A stretch of 64,000 bases of DNA, from positions 372,001 through 436,000 of the forward strand of contig NZ_JAMHIW010000001.1 in assembly GCF_023896955.1 (NCBI RefSeq). The letters run 5' to 3'. How positions within the stretch are numbered: the first letter of the stretch is position 1; every line of letters begins with the position of its first letter. Source of the stretch: Micromonospora sp. RHAY321 (lineage in GTDB: Bacteria; Actinomycetota; Actinomycetes; Mycobacteriales; Micromonosporaceae). This document shows positions 43,454-56,434 of the stretch, piece after piece. The notes beneath the pieces are model-generated. The model was not told the DNA's origin. It did no database searches and saw only the letters and a list, made by a program, of their open reading frames with translations. Position numbers and translations under genes: made by a program.

Positions 43454-44223
43454 GCGCGGTCCTGGTCACCGGGTCGACCGCCGGAATCGGCGCCGAGATC
43501 GCGGCCGAACTGGCCCGGCAGGGGCACCACGTCGTACGGCACGCCCGCGAGGAGAGCCGCGCGACGCAGGCCCGCGACGCGTACGGCGGTGCGGTCGTCA
43601 CCGGCGACCTGGCCTCCCTGAACTCCACCCGGCGGATGGCCGCCGCCCTGCGCGACCTCGGCCCGTTCGACGTGGTCGTGCACAATGCCGGCTGGGCCAG
43701 CCGGGGCAGCACCCGCCCGGTCACCGTCGACGGGCTCGAGCGGACCTTCCAGGTCAACGCCCTCGCCCCCTACCTGCTGACCGCGCTCATGCCGTTGCCG
43801 CCACGGCTGGTCTACGTCAGTTCGGACTCCATCACCCGGGCCACGCTCCACCTCGACGACCTCCAGCACGAGACGGCCTGGACCGCCGACGCGGCGTACG
43901 CGGACAGCAAGCTCGCCCTCACCGCCATCGCGTTCGCCATCGCCCGCCGCTTTCCCAAGGTGATCTGCAACGCCGTGCACCCCGGCTGGGTGCGCACCAA
44001 CATGAGCGGCAACGAGGCCCCGCTCGACGTCGCCGAGGGCGCTGCCACCCCGGTCTGGCTCGCCACCTCGACCGACCCGGAGGCGACGGTCACCGGCGCC
44101 TTCTTCCACAACCGCCGGCAGGTGCGACTCAACCCGCAGGCGTACGACCACCAACTCCAGGACGCGCTGGTGGAGCATTGTGCCGCGCTGTGCGGCGCAC
44201 CGCTGCCACCGGCCGGCTGCTGA
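43450..44223 (+). CDS. Short-chain dehydrogenase/reductase
   Basis: 257 residues. Cofactor site VLVTGSTAGIGAEIAAELAR (TGxxxGIG), the NAG-equivalent VVVHNAGWASRG, catalytic Ser in LVYVSSDS and the YxxxK pair in AAYADSKLALTAIAFAIARR. NAD(P)-dependent oxidoreductase; Arg/Glu after the first strand (VVRHAREESR) hints at NADP, which is inference. Overlaps the VOC gene by four bases. Probably modifies a sugar product of the galactan pathway or detoxifies a by-product. Confidence 0.9.
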   Translation: MSAVLVTGSTAGIGAEIAAELARQGHHVVRHAREESRATQARDAYGGAVVTGDLASLNSTRRMAAALRDLGPFDVVVHNAGWASRGSTRPVTVDGLERTFQVNALAPYLLTALMPLPPRLVYVSSDSITRATLHLDDLQHETAWTADAAYADSKLALTAIAFAIARRFPKVICNAVHPGWVRTNMSGNEAPLDVAEGAATPVWLATSTDPEATVTGAFFHNRRQVRLNPQAYDHQLQDALVEHCAALCGAPLPPAGC

Positions 44224-44396
44224 CCTAGGCACAACCCGGTGCACGCGTCGCGCCTCGGCCCCGAGCATTCCGGCCGGGGTCGGAGCACGGCCCCCGCACC
44301 AACTGTCGACCGACGCGGCAACCCGTCCCGTCGGCCGCTACCGCACACCACCACTCCCGGGGCGGTAGCGAACCGGCCAACGCGAAAGGAACCGCC

Positions 44397-45629
44397 ATGG
44401 CACCCGACGACCCGTCCCGACTGGACCTCACCGCAGATCCGAACCACCCGCGCCGACTGTCCCGACGTACGCTGCTCGCCGCCACCGGCGCCGGCGCCGG
44501 CATCGTCCCGCTGCTCGCCGTCGGCAACCCCGCGTCGGCGGTGGCAGCCGACCGGGCGCCGGCCACCCCCGCGCCCGAGATCCGGGGCGCGGACATCTCG
44601 TTCACCCTTCAGACCGAAGCCGCCGGCGTCCGTTACCAGCGCAACGGCCGGACGGCACCGCTCGAACAGGTGCTCCGGTCGGCCGGGGCGAACTGGGTTC
44701 GCCTACGCGTCTGGGTCGACCCGCCGGCCGGATACAGCGACCTGACCTCGGCGCTCCGCCTCGCCGGCCGGGCCCGGCGCGCCGGGCTGAAGGTGCTGCT
44801 CGACCTGCACTACTCCGACTTCTGGGCCGACCCCGGCCACCAGGACATCCCGGCGGCGTGGCTGGGCCAGGACCTGGCCACGTTGGCCCGTACGGTGCGG
44901 GCGTACACGGCCGACGCGATCACCGCCTTCGCCCGGCAGGGCAGTCCGGTCGACATGGTCCAGGTCGGCAACGAGGTGACCGCCGGGATGCTCTGGCCGG
45001 TCGGCAAGATCTACACCGACGTCGGGGAGCGGTGGCCGGAGTTCACCACCCTGGTCAAGGCCGGGCTGGCCGGGGCGCGTGCGGCCAACCCGCGCGGTCA
45101 CCGGTTGCGCACCATGCTGCACATCGACCGGGGCGGCGACAACGCCGGCTCCCGGTGGTTCTACGACCACGTCCTCGCCCAGGGCGTCGAGTTCGACGTG
45201 ATTGGGCAGTCGTACTACCCGTTTTGGCACGGCTCGGTGGCCGACCTGACCGTGAACCTGAATGATCTCGCCGCACGGTACGGCAAGCCGCTTGTGGTCA
45301 CCGAAACCTCCTACCCGTGGACCATGGCGAACGGTGACAGCCTGGAGAATCTGCTCACCGACCCGACCATGCTGCCCAACGGCACCGCCTACCCGCCGAC
45401 GCCGGCCGGGCAGGCGGCGTACTTCGCGGCGCTGCGGCGGGTGCTGGCCGGCGTACCGGGTGGACTCGGCGCCGGGTTCTTCGCCTGGGAACCGGGTTGG
45501 CTGCCGGGTGTGGGCTGGGAGCCGGGTGCGGGCAATCCGAACGACAACCTCACCCTGTTCGACTGGAACGGGCGGTCGCTGCCCGCGCTCGACGTCGCGT
45601 ACTCGTCTGCCGCGACCCGGTTGCTCTGA
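44397..45629 (+). CDS. Exported GH53 endo-beta-1,4-galactanase
   Basis: 410 residues. Twin-arginine signal RRLSRRTLLAATGAGAG, with cleavage near ASAVAADRA, predicts Tat export. GH53 features: EIRGADISFTLQTEAAGVRY, WVRLRVWVDPPAGYSDLTSA, GLKVLLDLHYSDFWADPGHQ, acid/base Glu in VQVGNEVTAGMLWPVG and nucleophile Glu in PLVVTETSYPWTMANGDSLE. The enzyme cuts beta-1,4-galactan or type I arabinogalactan outside the cell to galacto-oligosaccharides, which suits the ABC importer and GH1/GH2 enzymes alongside. The GH53 active-site pair is complete. ATG with AAAGGA upstream; 173 bases after the SDR gene, so it may be transcribed with it. Confidence 0.95.
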   Translation: MAPDDPSRLDLTADPNHPRRLSRRTLLAATGAGAGIVPLLAVGNPASAVAADRAPATPAPEIRGADISFTLQTEAAGVRYQRNGRTAPLEQVLRSAGANWVRLRVWVDPPAGYSDLTSALRLAGRARRAGLKVLLDLHYSDFWADPGHQDIPAAWLGQDLATLARTVRAYTADAITAFARQGSPVDMVQVGNEVTAGMLWPVGKIYTDVGERWPEFTTLVKAGLAGARAANPRGHRLRTMLHIDRGGDNAGSRWFYDHVLAQGVEFDVIGQSYYPFWHGSVADLTVNLNDLAARYGKPLVVTETSYPWTMANGDSLENLLTDPTMLPNGTAYPPTPAGQAAYFAALRRVLAGVPGGLGAGFFAWEPGWLPGVGWEPGAGNPNDNLTLFDWNGRSLPALDVAYSSAATRLL

Positions 45630-45648
45630 CCCCGACACGTCGCCGAGT

Positions 45649-45681
45649 GCCGGGCCGGGGTGTCAGCCACCCCGGCCCGGC
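45649..45681. terminator. Bidirectional terminator between galactanase and beta-galactosidase genes
   Basis: A perfect 14-base inverted repeat (GCCGGGCCGGGGTG and CACCCCGGCCCGGC) with a five-base TCAGC loop lies between convergent stops at 45629 and 45688. It is the strongest hairpin noticed in this window and fits termination from both sides. Confidence 0.9.
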
Positions 45682-45687
45682 GATTCG

Positions 45688-48594
<2,907 letters not shown>

Positions 48595-48598
48595 CTAC

Positions 48599-48612
48599 TG
48601 TGAGCGCTCACA
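48599..48612. promoter_or_regulatory. Perfect LacI-type operator before the GH2 gene
   Basis: TGTGAGCGCTCACA is a perfect palindrome, 13 bases from the start codon at 48585 on the minus strand. That closeness implies a very short leader and an operator overlapping the transcription start. Same box as at 42329 and 42454. The 313 bases from 48613 to 48925 hold no recognisable gene. Confidence 0.9.
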
Positions 48613-48925
48613 GGTGCCAAGCCTCCCCCAAGCAGCTGCCGTACGCCTTCAGCGTTCCGGCGTGACTGCGGCGGCAAACCTGGTTGCCGACCCAGCGCGC
48701 ATCGACGGCATCCCTTTCGGGCTTCGAGGGCCGGCTCAGGTCACGACGCGGATGCAGGTCAGCGTTCGGGATCAGTCCCGCGCGACGTTCAGCGCCCGGA
48801 TCAGCCACGGGCTGCGCTGGACCCGCTCCCGCAACTCGTCGTCCCATGCGATGCCCCTGGGTCGGCGACCTGCCTGCGTCCGCGAGGGTCACAGCCAGGG
48901 TCTCCGTTGTATGTAAGGTGCGGAA

Positions 48926-49489
48926 ATGACAAGAAGCGAGCGGCTCGCGGAGCAGCTGGACTGGTACTGGCACAGAAACCTGCGGCCGCGGCTGGACGGT
49001 CTTACCGATGAGGAGTACTTCTGGGAGCCGGTGCGCGGCTGCTGGAGCATCCGCCCACGCGGCACGTCGGCCGCACTGATGTCGGCAGGTTCGGGAGAAT
49101 GGACGGTGGACTCCGCGTCCCCTGACCCGGTGCCGGCGCCAGTGACCACGATTGCCTGGCGGCTGGCGCACATCATCGTCTCGTGCCTGGGCTATCGGGT
49201 CGGATGGCACTTCGGCGGCCAGGACGTCGACTCCCAGACATTCGCCTACGCGGGGACCGCTGACGAGGCGCTAAAACAGCTCGATGAGATGTATGGGAGA
49301 TGGAACGCGGGGGTCCGCGAACTCTCGGACGCTGACCTGGAGAATCCGCCCACGGTGGGTCCCGAGCGCCGTCCCATGGAGGGCATCGTCCTGCACGTCA
49401 ACAGGGAGCTGATCCATCACGGCGCCGAGATTTCCCTGCTGCGCGACCTCTATCGCTGGCAGGACGGAGCCGTACCGCGCCGAACATGA
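48926..49489 (+). CDS. DinB-superfamily protein
   Basis: 187 residues with a four-helix DinB/mycothiol-dependent (MDMPI-like) layout: RLAEQLDWYWHRNLRPRLDG, EYFWEPVRGCWSIRP, TIAWRLAHIIVSCLGYRVGW, and the third metal-type His in IVLHVNRELIHHGAEISLLR. The three His positions (AHIIV, WHFGG region, IHHGAE) suit the metal site of the superfamily. These proteins often act as thiol-dependent transferases or have unknown stress roles. ATG with AAGGTGCGGA upstream. Followed directly by the remnant of a glycosyltransferase gene on the other strand. Confidence 0.85.
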   Translation: MTRSERLAEQLDWYWHRNLRPRLDGLTDEEYFWEPVRGCWSIRPRGTSAALMSAGSGEWTVDSASPDPVPAPVTTIAWRLAHIIVSCLGYRVGWHFGGQDVDSQTFAYAGTADEALKQLDEMYGRWNAGVRELSDADLENPPTVGPERRPMEGIVLHVNRELIHHGAEISLLRDLYRWQDGAVPRRT

Positions 49490-49773
49490 CTCTTCGGTAA
49501 TCCGTCGTCGTCCAGCTCGACGACCACGTCGACTTCGCCGGATTCACGAATATTTCTCAGCCTACGTTGCGGCCACCAGGGGCAGCCAAGATTCTCCTCC
49601 AGCGGAACCTTGGTCACGGCGGAGGAGACGTCGGTGAGGGGCGTCGCGTTGCCGATCAGCACCGCCTTCGCCGCAGGCACATCCTGCTCATCCACGGAGG
49701 CGAGCAGGGCTTCCAACTCCTGCGGGCGAGTGCCCATGGTCACGATGGCAACCCCGATACGCGGCAACGACAT
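49490..49773 (-). pseudogene. N-terminal fragment of a family 2 glycosyltransferase
   Basis: From ATG 49773: MSLPRIGVAIVTMGTRPQEL, EALLASVDEQDVPAAKAVLI, GNATPLTDVSSAVTKVPLEE, then NLGCP. This is the first Rossmann strand and nucleotide-binding part of a GT2 enzyme. The normal GGRNVGL-type segment is lost by a frameshift near 49585, after which LRNIRESGEVDVVVELDDDG continues in frame to a DDDG (DxD-like) metal motif, where the gene ends. About 95 of 300 or so residues remain. Confidence 0.75.
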
Positions 49774-49899
49774 GACAGTGGATTCCAGTGATCGACAGAG
49801 TGCTGCCGATGCATCACTGCAGGCCCGTCGTCGCTCGCTCACGTCGCGGAGTCGTTCGCGACGCATTACCGACTTGGCAGTTCTCGAGCCTGCCGGCGG

Positions 49900-50110
49900 T
49901 TCCGGAGTACGGCCGGGCCACCCCCGCCGAGCGGCACCCTTCTTCAGGAAGCCGGTGTCGTCGACGACCAGCACCCCTTGCGGGTCACCGAGGTGCTCAA
50001 CCAGGTAGTCCCGCACGTCATCGCGGACCGCCTCGACATCCCAGTCCGCCCAGCGCAGCAACCGCTGCATGCCATCCGGTGCGGACGCGACTGACCGGCA
50101 ACCTCGGCCT
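49900..50110 (-). pseudogene. Remnant of an IS701-type transposase
   Basis: The frame contains [40 protein letters not shown] and [12 protein letters not shown]. This matches the catalytic start of IS701/IS4-group DDE transposases (form: MQRLL...D...VRDDLRGYVVEHLGD...VLVVDETGDLKKG), including the first catalytic Asp in VVDDTGF. The rest of the enzyme and both terminal repeats are gone. The stretch 50111-50273 before the APC permease shows nothing else. It indicates past insertion activity beside the GT2 remnant. Confidence 0.75.
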
Positions 50111-50273
50111 CGATCCGGGACCAGAAATGGTGCGGCTCGAGCCCGCGGTCCTGCGCGCGGACCCGGCTCCGGGTCCAGCCGCCAGAACCAAGGAGGCATC
50201 ACCACCGAAGTCGGTACGACCAGCGCAGTTACCACACGACGCCCACGGGTTCGCCGGACGTATGATCGGTGTT

Positions 50274-52349
50274 TCACCCGCCAACGTGGATGCCCGGTCT
50301 GCGCGCCGGGTCGGGTTCGACCTTACGGATGATCTCGCGGACGACCGGTGGGGTGTCGCCGCGGCCGAGCAGAAGGTAGCGCAGCAGGTGCGCGACGGGA
50401 CTGCCTTCGGACCATTCGAAGTGGGCGTGGGGTCGTACGCCGGTGGCGTCGCGCAGGGCTAGGAGTATCGCGGCGATGGCGTTCGGGGCGGCCGGGGCGG
50501 TGGTGCGCAGGACCCGATAGCCGCCAACGTCGACGCCAGTGACATGCAGGACACCGGCGAACTCCGACGGGTCGACCACGTCGATTTCGAGGAAGATCAC
50601 ATCGGCGGCACCGGGGACCGGGTTGAGGCCTCGTTGGGCGCGTTCCTTGAGGCGGTACTCCTTGACCGAGCCGCTTTGGCGGCGATTGGCGATCAGGTGC
50701 AGCCGCCCGTCGTGGGCGATCGAGTCGACAATGAACCGGCAGGCGGTGGCGTCGAACTCGATGTGCTCGGCGCGCAGTTCCGTGGTGCGCGAGATCCGGG
50801 AAATCAGGGAGACGGTGATGATGCCGGCGATGAACAGCCCGGAGATCGCGATGCCGTCGGGCTTCTCGATGACGTTCTCGACCAGCGCGTAACCCAGCAC
50901 GGCGGTCAGCGCGGTGAACCCGGCGGTGGCGGCGCGTTGCCGACGGCGCAGCGCGGAGATAGTGACCGCGACGGCACCGGAGACCATCATCGCCAGAATC
51001 CCGGTGGCGTAGGCGCCGGCCTGGGCGTCGACGTCGGCGGCGAACGCGACGGTGATCGCGATGCTGATCAGCGTGTAGACGATGACCACCGGGCGCACGG
51101 CGCGTCCCCACTCCGGGGCCATGCCATAGGAGGGCAGGTAGCGGGGCACGATGTTGATCAGACCGGCCATCGCCGACGCGCCGGCAAACCACAGGATCAG
51201 CACGCTGCTGACGTCATAGACCGTGCCGAACGCCTCGCCGAGACGCTCATGGGCCAGGTAGGCCAACGCGCGGCCGTTGGCTCCCCCGCCGGGCTGGAAC
51301 TCCTCGGCGGGGATCAGCACGGTGGTGACCAGCGTGGTCGTGATCAGGTAGCCGGACATGACCAGCGCCGCGGTGGTGAGCAGCTTGCGGGTGTTGCGGA
51401 TCCGCGCGGCCAGTCGCTGCTCGGCGTCGAGACCATCACCGCGCACGAGCGGCATCATGCTGACCCCGGTCTCGAAGCCGGACAACCCGAGCACGAGCAG
51501 CGGGAAGGCCAACACCGCGGGGCCGATGACGTCACCGACGCCGCTGGTGCCGGCGGTCAGCGCGTCCGTCCACCCAGACAACAGCGCCGGATCCTGCACG
51601 ATCGCCATCAGGCCGGCCACGACAACCGCCGCGTTCAACCCGAGGAACACCGCGACCAAAGGGATGGCCACACCCACGGCCTCGTTGAAGCCGAGCAGGA
51701 ACACCCCGCCCAGGACCAGCAGCAACACCACCGTCACGACCACCGCCGCGGTGGTGCCATGCGGGAACCCGTCGGGCAGCACGGGGTTCTCCAGCAGGTG
51801 CACCGTGGCGTCCGCCGATGACAGGGTGATCGTGATGATCCACGACGTGGCCACGAACCCCAGCAGGACCAGGACGAACAGCTTGCCCTTCCAGAAGGGC
51901 AAAAGGCGTTCCAGCATCGCCACCGACCCCTGCCCGTGCGGGCTCTCCCCGGCCACCCGCCGGTACATCGGAAGCACTCCGAACAGCGTCAACGCCACGA
52001 TCAGCAGCGTCGCCAGCGGCGAGAGCGCCCCCGCAGCCAAAGCCGCGATGCCGGGCAGGTACGACAGGGTGGAGAAATAGTCCACCCCGGTCAGACACAT
52101 CACCTTCCACCAGGCGTGCGGTTCGGCGTGCGACTCGCCGCTCTCCGGACCGGGCGGCTGCACGCGATGCTTGAGCAGCCATCGCGTCGCGGTCTTCGAA
52201 GGCGGGCGCAGCGAGCTGGGCACCTCCACGCGAGCGGGCATCACCGTCTGGCCGCCTGAGCGAGAATCGGCGCCTCGGTCGGTAGCAGCGCTGCGGGCCG
52301 TGTTCTGCCTGCGGCGCGACCGCGGGTGTTCGTCCGGCCTATTGCCCAT
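50274..52349 (-). CDS. Large APC-superfamily permease
   Basis: 691 residues. After a polar N-terminus of about 70 residues come about 12 helices ([60 protein letters not shown]), then a cytosolic C-terminal domain of about 180 residues ([60 protein letters not shown]). The layout recalls KUP/APC transporters, and substrate could be an amino acid or K+; sequence does not decide. ATG at 52349 has GGAGG six bases upstream. A copy of its 3' end occurs at 4169-4264. No operon partner. Confidence 0.8.
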   Translation of the reverse strand: MGNRPDEHPRSRRRQNTARSAATDRGADSRSGGQTVMPARVEVPSSLRPPSKTATRWLLKHRVQPPGPESGESHAEPHAWWKVMCLTGVDYFSTLSYLPGIAALAAGALSPLATLLIVALTLFGVLPMYRRVAGESPHGQGSVAMLERLLPFWKGKLFVLVLLGFVATSWIITITLSSADATVHLLENPVLPDGFPHGTTAAVVVTVVLLLVLGGVFLLGFNEAVGVAIPLVAVFLGLNAAVVVAGLMAIVQDPALLSGWTDALTAGTSGVGDVIGPAVLAFPLLVLGLSGFETGVSMMPLVRGDGLDAEQRLAARIRNTRKLLTTAALVMSGYLITTTLVTTVLIPAEEFQPGGGANGRALAYLAHERLGEAFGTVYDVSSVLILWFAGASAMAGLINIVPRYLPSYGMAPEWGRAVRPVVIVYTLISIAITVAFAADVDAQAGAYATGILAMMVSGAVAVTISALRRRQRAATAGFTALTAVLGYALVENVIEKPDGIAISGLFIAGIITVSLISRISRTTELRAEHIEFDATACRFIVDSIAHDGRLHLIANRRQSGSVKEYRLKERAQRGLNPVPGAADVIFLEIDVVDPSEFAGVLHVTGVDVGGYRVLRTTAPAAPNAIAAILLALRDATGVRPHAHFEWSEGSPVAHLLRYLLLGRGDTPPVVREIIRKVEPDPARRPGIHVGG

Positions 52350-52951
52350 GTCGCCTCCGTCCCCTGCGTCGGTCGCCTCGCCTCACGACCATCCCAAGAT
52401 CACGAGTGCGGCAAACAGCGGACACACTACCCACACCATTGGACGGCAACTCATCCCACTTCCGGGCCACGGGCGATGCGCTGAAGTGCACCTCCGGGAC
52501 CTCGCAGTCACGGCACGCGAGGACGAGCGCCCTAGGGGCCTCACCGCCTGACCGAGCCGCCCTCGCGGTCACCTTGGCGTTGTCCATCAACACGCGCCGC
52601 CAACCGCCGGCCCGCTGGCTTGATCGGTGCGCCCCGGCGCCGCTCAGCCACGCTTCACCGCATCGTGTCGCCACGGTGGGCGGGACTCGGTCCTGTCGTG
52701 GATGCGCGCGAGGAACGGGACGGCCGAGCACGCTTGGTTGGGGCCAGGGTCCTTTTGCCGCAGCGTAGGGCCAGTCGTGCCGTTTCGGGCATCGTTGAGG
52801 TGCCCTGATTGCTCGCCAATTCTTGGTCCGCCTGGCCCTTGTCGGCGATCGGCGCGGTCGAGGCGGCGGCCTCGCATACGGCTTGGGGAACGTTGTCGGG
52901 GAACGCGGTGGGCGGGACGCTCGGCCCGCGCCCACCGCGTGCCGCGATCGT
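52350..52951. other. Intergenic region upstream of the APC permease
   Basis: About 600 bases between two minus-strand genes (MmpL stop at 52952, permease start at 52349). It must contain the permease promoter and leader. I looked for a riboswitch-like leader and did not recognise one. One frame at about 52570-52480 contains PRALVLACRDCEVPEVHF, faintly like a carbonic-anhydrase motif, but the surroundings do not support a gene. Confidence 0.4.
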
Positions 52952-55132
52952 TCAGCGCACCGGTGCGCCCTGCGACCTCGGTTCGTCGGCCGAGGTCGGC
53001 CCCGCCGCCGGAACTGACCGGTCGGCGTCGCCATGCCCCGGCCACCAGGCGTTGTGGCCAAGGAGCGCGGTGACCCCGGGGACGAGGAACAGGGACATGA
53101 TGAACGCGGACAGGACGATTCCCACCGAGACCGCGAAGCCCATCTCGGTCAGGAACGACACCCCGGCGAAGAGCATCGACGTGAACGTGCCGGCGAGGAT
53201 CAGACCCGCGGCGGCCACTGACGGTCCAGCGTGTTGGATCGCCAGCGAGGCGGCGGTGCGCGGGTCGTTGCCGGCTCGTGCCTCTTCGCGGAGCCGGGCG
53301 ATCATGAGGATGTTGTAGTCGGTGCCGATCGCAACCACGAACAGGTACAGGATGATCGGCAGCGAGAATGACAGGCCCGATCGGCCACCGATGCCCTGGA
53401 AGGCCAGGACGGTCGCGCCGAGCGTCGCCATGAAGCCGAGGCCGACTGCGATCATGAGGTACACCGGGGCGACGAGGCTGCGCAGGAGCAGCCCCAGGAT
53501 CACGGCGATCAGCACCCCGGCCACCGGGAAGATCACCCACAGGTCGCGGTTGTTCGCGTCGCGGATGTCGGCGAAGACCGAGCTGACGCCGCCAACCAGC
53601 GCGGTCGTCCCGGCCGGGGCCTGGTCGTGGGCCACCTGCCGGAGGTCGTCACCGGCCAGGTCGAGCGCTGCTGTCGAGTACGGGCTGGTGTTCAGCAGCA
53701 GGTTGATCTGGGCGATCGTGCCGTCCGAGCTGACGGTGACAGGACTTCCGTCAGGGGCGGGCATCAGGCTACCGACCCCGGCTACCTGGGCCAATGATTG
53801 CGCGTAGCCGCTGAGTGTTGCCGGGTCGAGGCGTTGGCCGTTGTCGGCACGGACGTAGACGGTGGTCGGATTGAGGGCTCCAGCGGGGAACCCGGTCTTC
53901 AGGTCATCCAGGGCGCGCGCCGACTCGGTGTTGGCGGGCAGCTGCGCGACCTGGTCGTAGTCGACCTTCAGGCCGAACACACCCAGCGCCAACGCGACCA
54001 TGACGCCGCCCGAGGCGAGGGCGACCACCGCCGGCCGACGTCCGGTGAACCGGCCCAGGCGTTGGAAGACGCTGCCCCGAGGAGTGCGCTGCCAGGACTT
54101 CGACGGCCAGAACACCTTGGGGCCGATGAGCGAGACGATGGCCGGCACCAGCGTGACCGCGGCGATCGCCATGACGACCACCCCGATGGCAAGGCCCGGG
54201 CCGAGACTCCGGAAGCCGCCGAACACCGCGAGCAGGAGTGCGCCGAACGCGATCACGATCGCCGCGGCAGCCGACGCGATCACCTCACCAACCCGGCTGA
54301 CTGCCGTGGCGAGCGCGTTCTTTGGGGCGTCACCGGCGCGTAGCCGCTCGCGGTAGCGGAACAGCAGAAAGACGATGTAGTCGGTGCCGACGCCGTAGAG
54401 CACCACGGTGAGGATGGTCAGCAGTGACTGGTCCACCTGCATGCCGAACGCCTTGACGAACAGGGTGATGACCGCACTTGACACCGCTGAGACCACGCCG
54501 ACGACCACGACCGGCAGGAGGGCCGCGACCGGGCTGCGGTAGATGACGAGCAGGAGGCCGACGACCAGGGCCAGGGTCACGATGCTGACGACCAGCAATG
54601 CGGTGTCGAAGGCGTCCTGGTTGTCGACGAGGAGGGCGACATCTCCGGTCACCGCATACGACAGGCCAGATCCTTGCAGCGTGGATTTCGCCTGGTCGCG
54701 GATAGACACGACCGCGTCACCGAGCACCGGGTCGGCGGGCGGGCCGGTGAGCGAGACGTTGACGAGCTGCACCAGCTTGTTCGGCGAAACGGCCTGCGGC
54801 CCGGTAACCGCAGTGCCGACCCGGTCGATGCCGGCGCTCTGGAGTGTCTGGGCGAGTTGGCCGACCCGGTCGGTGTCGGCGGCGCCGAGGGGCTGGCCGT
54901 CGACGCGCTTGACGACGATGGTGGCGCTCGCCCCGTCGCCCTGGCCGAACGCGCGTTCTGCCACCTGCTGCGCCTGCACCGACTCGTAGCGGGATGGCAG
55001 GAAGCTGGCCTGATCGGTGCTGACCTGATCAGCGAGGGACGGCGCGAAGAACGAGCCGACGAGCAGCACGAGCCATACCGCGATCACTTTCCATGGATTG
55101 AGGACGATGGCGCGTCCGAATCTGGCGAACAT
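52952..55132 (-). CDS. MmpL/RND-type exporter
   Basis: 726 residues with the MmpL plan: helix 1 (VLNPWKVIAVWLVLLVGSFF), a first external loop (DQASFLPSRYESVQAQQVAE), five helices, a second loop, and a second set of six helices (LWVIFPVAGVLIAVILGLLL; FSLPIILYLFVVAIGTDYNI, then LMIARLREEA). The proton-relay residues sit in GTDYIVFLLFRYRER and GTDYNILMIARLREE. These proteins export lipids, siderophores or drugs driven by protons. 477 bases separate it from the upstream MerR gene, so separate control is likely. Substrate unknown. Confidence 0.93.
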   Translation of the reverse strand: MFARFGRAIVLNPWKVIAVWLVLLVGSFFAPSLADQVSTDQASFLPSRYESVQAQQVAERAFGQGDGASATIVVKRVDGQPLGAADTDRVGQLAQTLQSAGIDRVGTAVTGPQAVSPNKLVQLVNVSLTGPPADPVLGDAVVSIRDQAKSTLQGSGLSYAVTGDVALLVDNQDAFDTALLVVSIVTLALVVGLLLVIYRSPVAALLPVVVVGVVSAVSSAVITLFVKAFGMQVDQSLLTILTVVLYGVGTDYIVFLLFRYRERLRAGDAPKNALATAVSRVGEVIASAAAAIVIAFGALLLAVFGGFRSLGPGLAIGVVVMAIAAVTLVPAIVSLIGPKVFWPSKSWQRTPRGSVFQRLGRFTGRRPAVVALASGGVMVALALGVFGLKVDYDQVAQLPANTESARALDDLKTGFPAGALNPTTVYVRADNGQRLDPATLSGYAQSLAQVAGVGSLMPAPDGSPVTVSSDGTIAQINLLLNTSPYSTAALDLAGDDLRQVAHDQAPAGTTALVGGVSSVFADIRDANNRDLWVIFPVAGVLIAVILGLLLRSLVAPVYLMIAVGLGFMATLGATVLAFQGIGGRSGLSFSLPIILYLFVVAIGTDYNILMIARLREEARAGNDPRTAASLAIQHAGPSVAAAGLILAGTFTSMLFAGVSFLTEMGFAVSVGIVLSAFIMSLFLVPGVTALLGHNAWWPGHGDADRSVPAAGPTSADEPRSQGAPVR

Positions 55133-55609
55133 GCAGGAGAACCCCTGTCATCGATAATGAGTTGCCGCGACGTCCACCCGTCACGGACTGCCAACCAGGC
55201 GGCAGAGAACAGCCGACTGGGTTGCCACTTACGGAGGCACTGCCCGTTCAACGACGTCGCCGCCTGCGGCCGTGATGGGAGACCTCCGCCGCGTCGTCTG
55301 ATCGAAGCCTTCGATGTGCCGCTCTCGCCGCGCATCGCAACCCTCATGGTGCCATTCTGGCACCGGGTGGCTCAAACTGCAACCAGCGTGGCTCAGGTTG
55401 GTGCCACCCATCGCGCGGTCAACGCCCTCGGAACCGCCCCGTGTTCTCGCGGCACCGACGGGCCGGATCAGCGCAAGCGACGTCGGAGCGACCAACGCGG
55501 CGGGCGTCGAGGCTTCGCACGCCCCCGGCCAGGACCAGCCGTGCCAGATCTCAAGCCTCCTGCCGACGCGAGGAGTCGAGATCAAGGCGCGTGAAGCGGC
55601 CTCCGCAGG
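55133..55609. other. Promoter region between merR-type gene and exporter
   Basis: 477 bases with no recognised gene or convincing palindrome. It should hold the MmpL promoter. Frames are Arg/Pro-rich and broken. Confidence 0.4.
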
Positions 55610-56389
55610 TCAGTCGGGCGGCTCGACCAGCCGCTCCATCCGGTTCCAGCCGGACCAGCCACGCTCGCGCATCAACTCCAGCAGCCGCTCCACCCGCGGG
55701 TCGGACTCGACCGCGAGCGCGTCTATCAGGTCATGCGGGAGATCATCGTGAGCCTCCTCGCCGAGGTTCATCTCGCCGGCGGCGTGTGCCTGCTCGGCCA
55801 GGGCGGCCATGATGTCGGCGGCTTCCGCCATCCGCGGATCGTCATCCGCGTCACCGTCGAAGATCTCCGACAGGATCCGATAGAGCCGCACGACCTGCGG
55901 GTTGTCGAGTTCCGCGACCTTCGCGGGCATCCACTCGATGACGCGTTCCGGCCAGCGGGCCGCGACCAGGATCCACCCGTCCCGTTCAGCCTCCACCATC
56001 CGCTTCGACGCCCCGATGTCCCGAAGCCGATCGAGATAAGCGGCCACCTCCAGCGGGAGTGCCAGACTGTCCCCGGCGGTGAGCTCTGCGATCTGCTTGC
56101 GGCTGGTCTCCAGCCGTTCGATCTCGTCGCGCAGGTGGCTGTCGATCCTCTGTACCGCCTCGGCGAAGTCTGATGCGTCGGCTTCGAGCAGGTCACCGAT
56201 CTGGGACAGCGGCACGCCCGCGTTGGCGAGGGTGCGGATCCTGATGAGGGACACCACGGCCGTGGCGCCGTACCGCCGGTAGCCTGAGGCGTCCCGCTCG
56301 GGCTCCGGCAGCAGGCCGACCTGGTGATAGTGCCGTACCGCCCGCACCGTGACGCCGGCATACGCCGCCAGTTGACCGATCGTCAGCAT
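55610..56389 (-). CDS. MerR-family transcriptional regulator
   Basis: 259 residues. Winged HTH: MLTIGQLAAYAGVTVRAVRH, YHQVGLLPEPERDASGYRRY, LANAGVPLSQIGDLLEADAS. A coiled-coil (RIDSHLRDEIERLETSRKQI) and a helical effector domain of about 140 residues follow, resembling antibiotic-sensing (TipA-like or long-chain) members; no metal-site cysteines are present. Last gene of drrA-drrB-merR, 45 bases after the permease gene. A MerR-type spaced palindrome (TTGAC...GTCAA) precedes the operon, so self-control is probable. Its paralogue at 1773-2038 is decayed. Confidence 0.92.
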   Translation of the reverse strand: MLTIGQLAAYAGVTVRAVRHYHQVGLLPEPERDASGYRRYGATAVVSLIRIRTLANAGVPLSQIGDLLEADASDFAEAVQRIDSHLRDEIERLETSRKQIAELTAGDSLALPLEVAAYLDRLRDIGASKRMVEAERDGWILVAARWPERVIEWMPAKVAELDNPQVVRLYRILSEIFDGDADDDPRMAEAADIMAALAEQAHAAGEMNLGEEAHDDLPHDLIDALAVESDPRVERLLELMRERGWSGWNRMERLVEPPD

Positions 56390-56434
56390 CCCCTGATCCT
56401 GCCTCCCGAGTCGCCCGGCCCACCCGAATCCCGC

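Noticed and set aside
52480..52570. Minus-strand string PRALVLACRDCEVPEVHF resembling a beta-carbonic anhydrase CxDxR motif.
   Set aside because: The flanking sequence lacks the rest of the family, the Arg is replaced by Glu and there is no start or ribosome site. It is likely chance similarity.
55133..55609. A gene between the MerR and MmpL genes.
   Set aside because: All frames are broken or show shadow composition and no domain was recognised.
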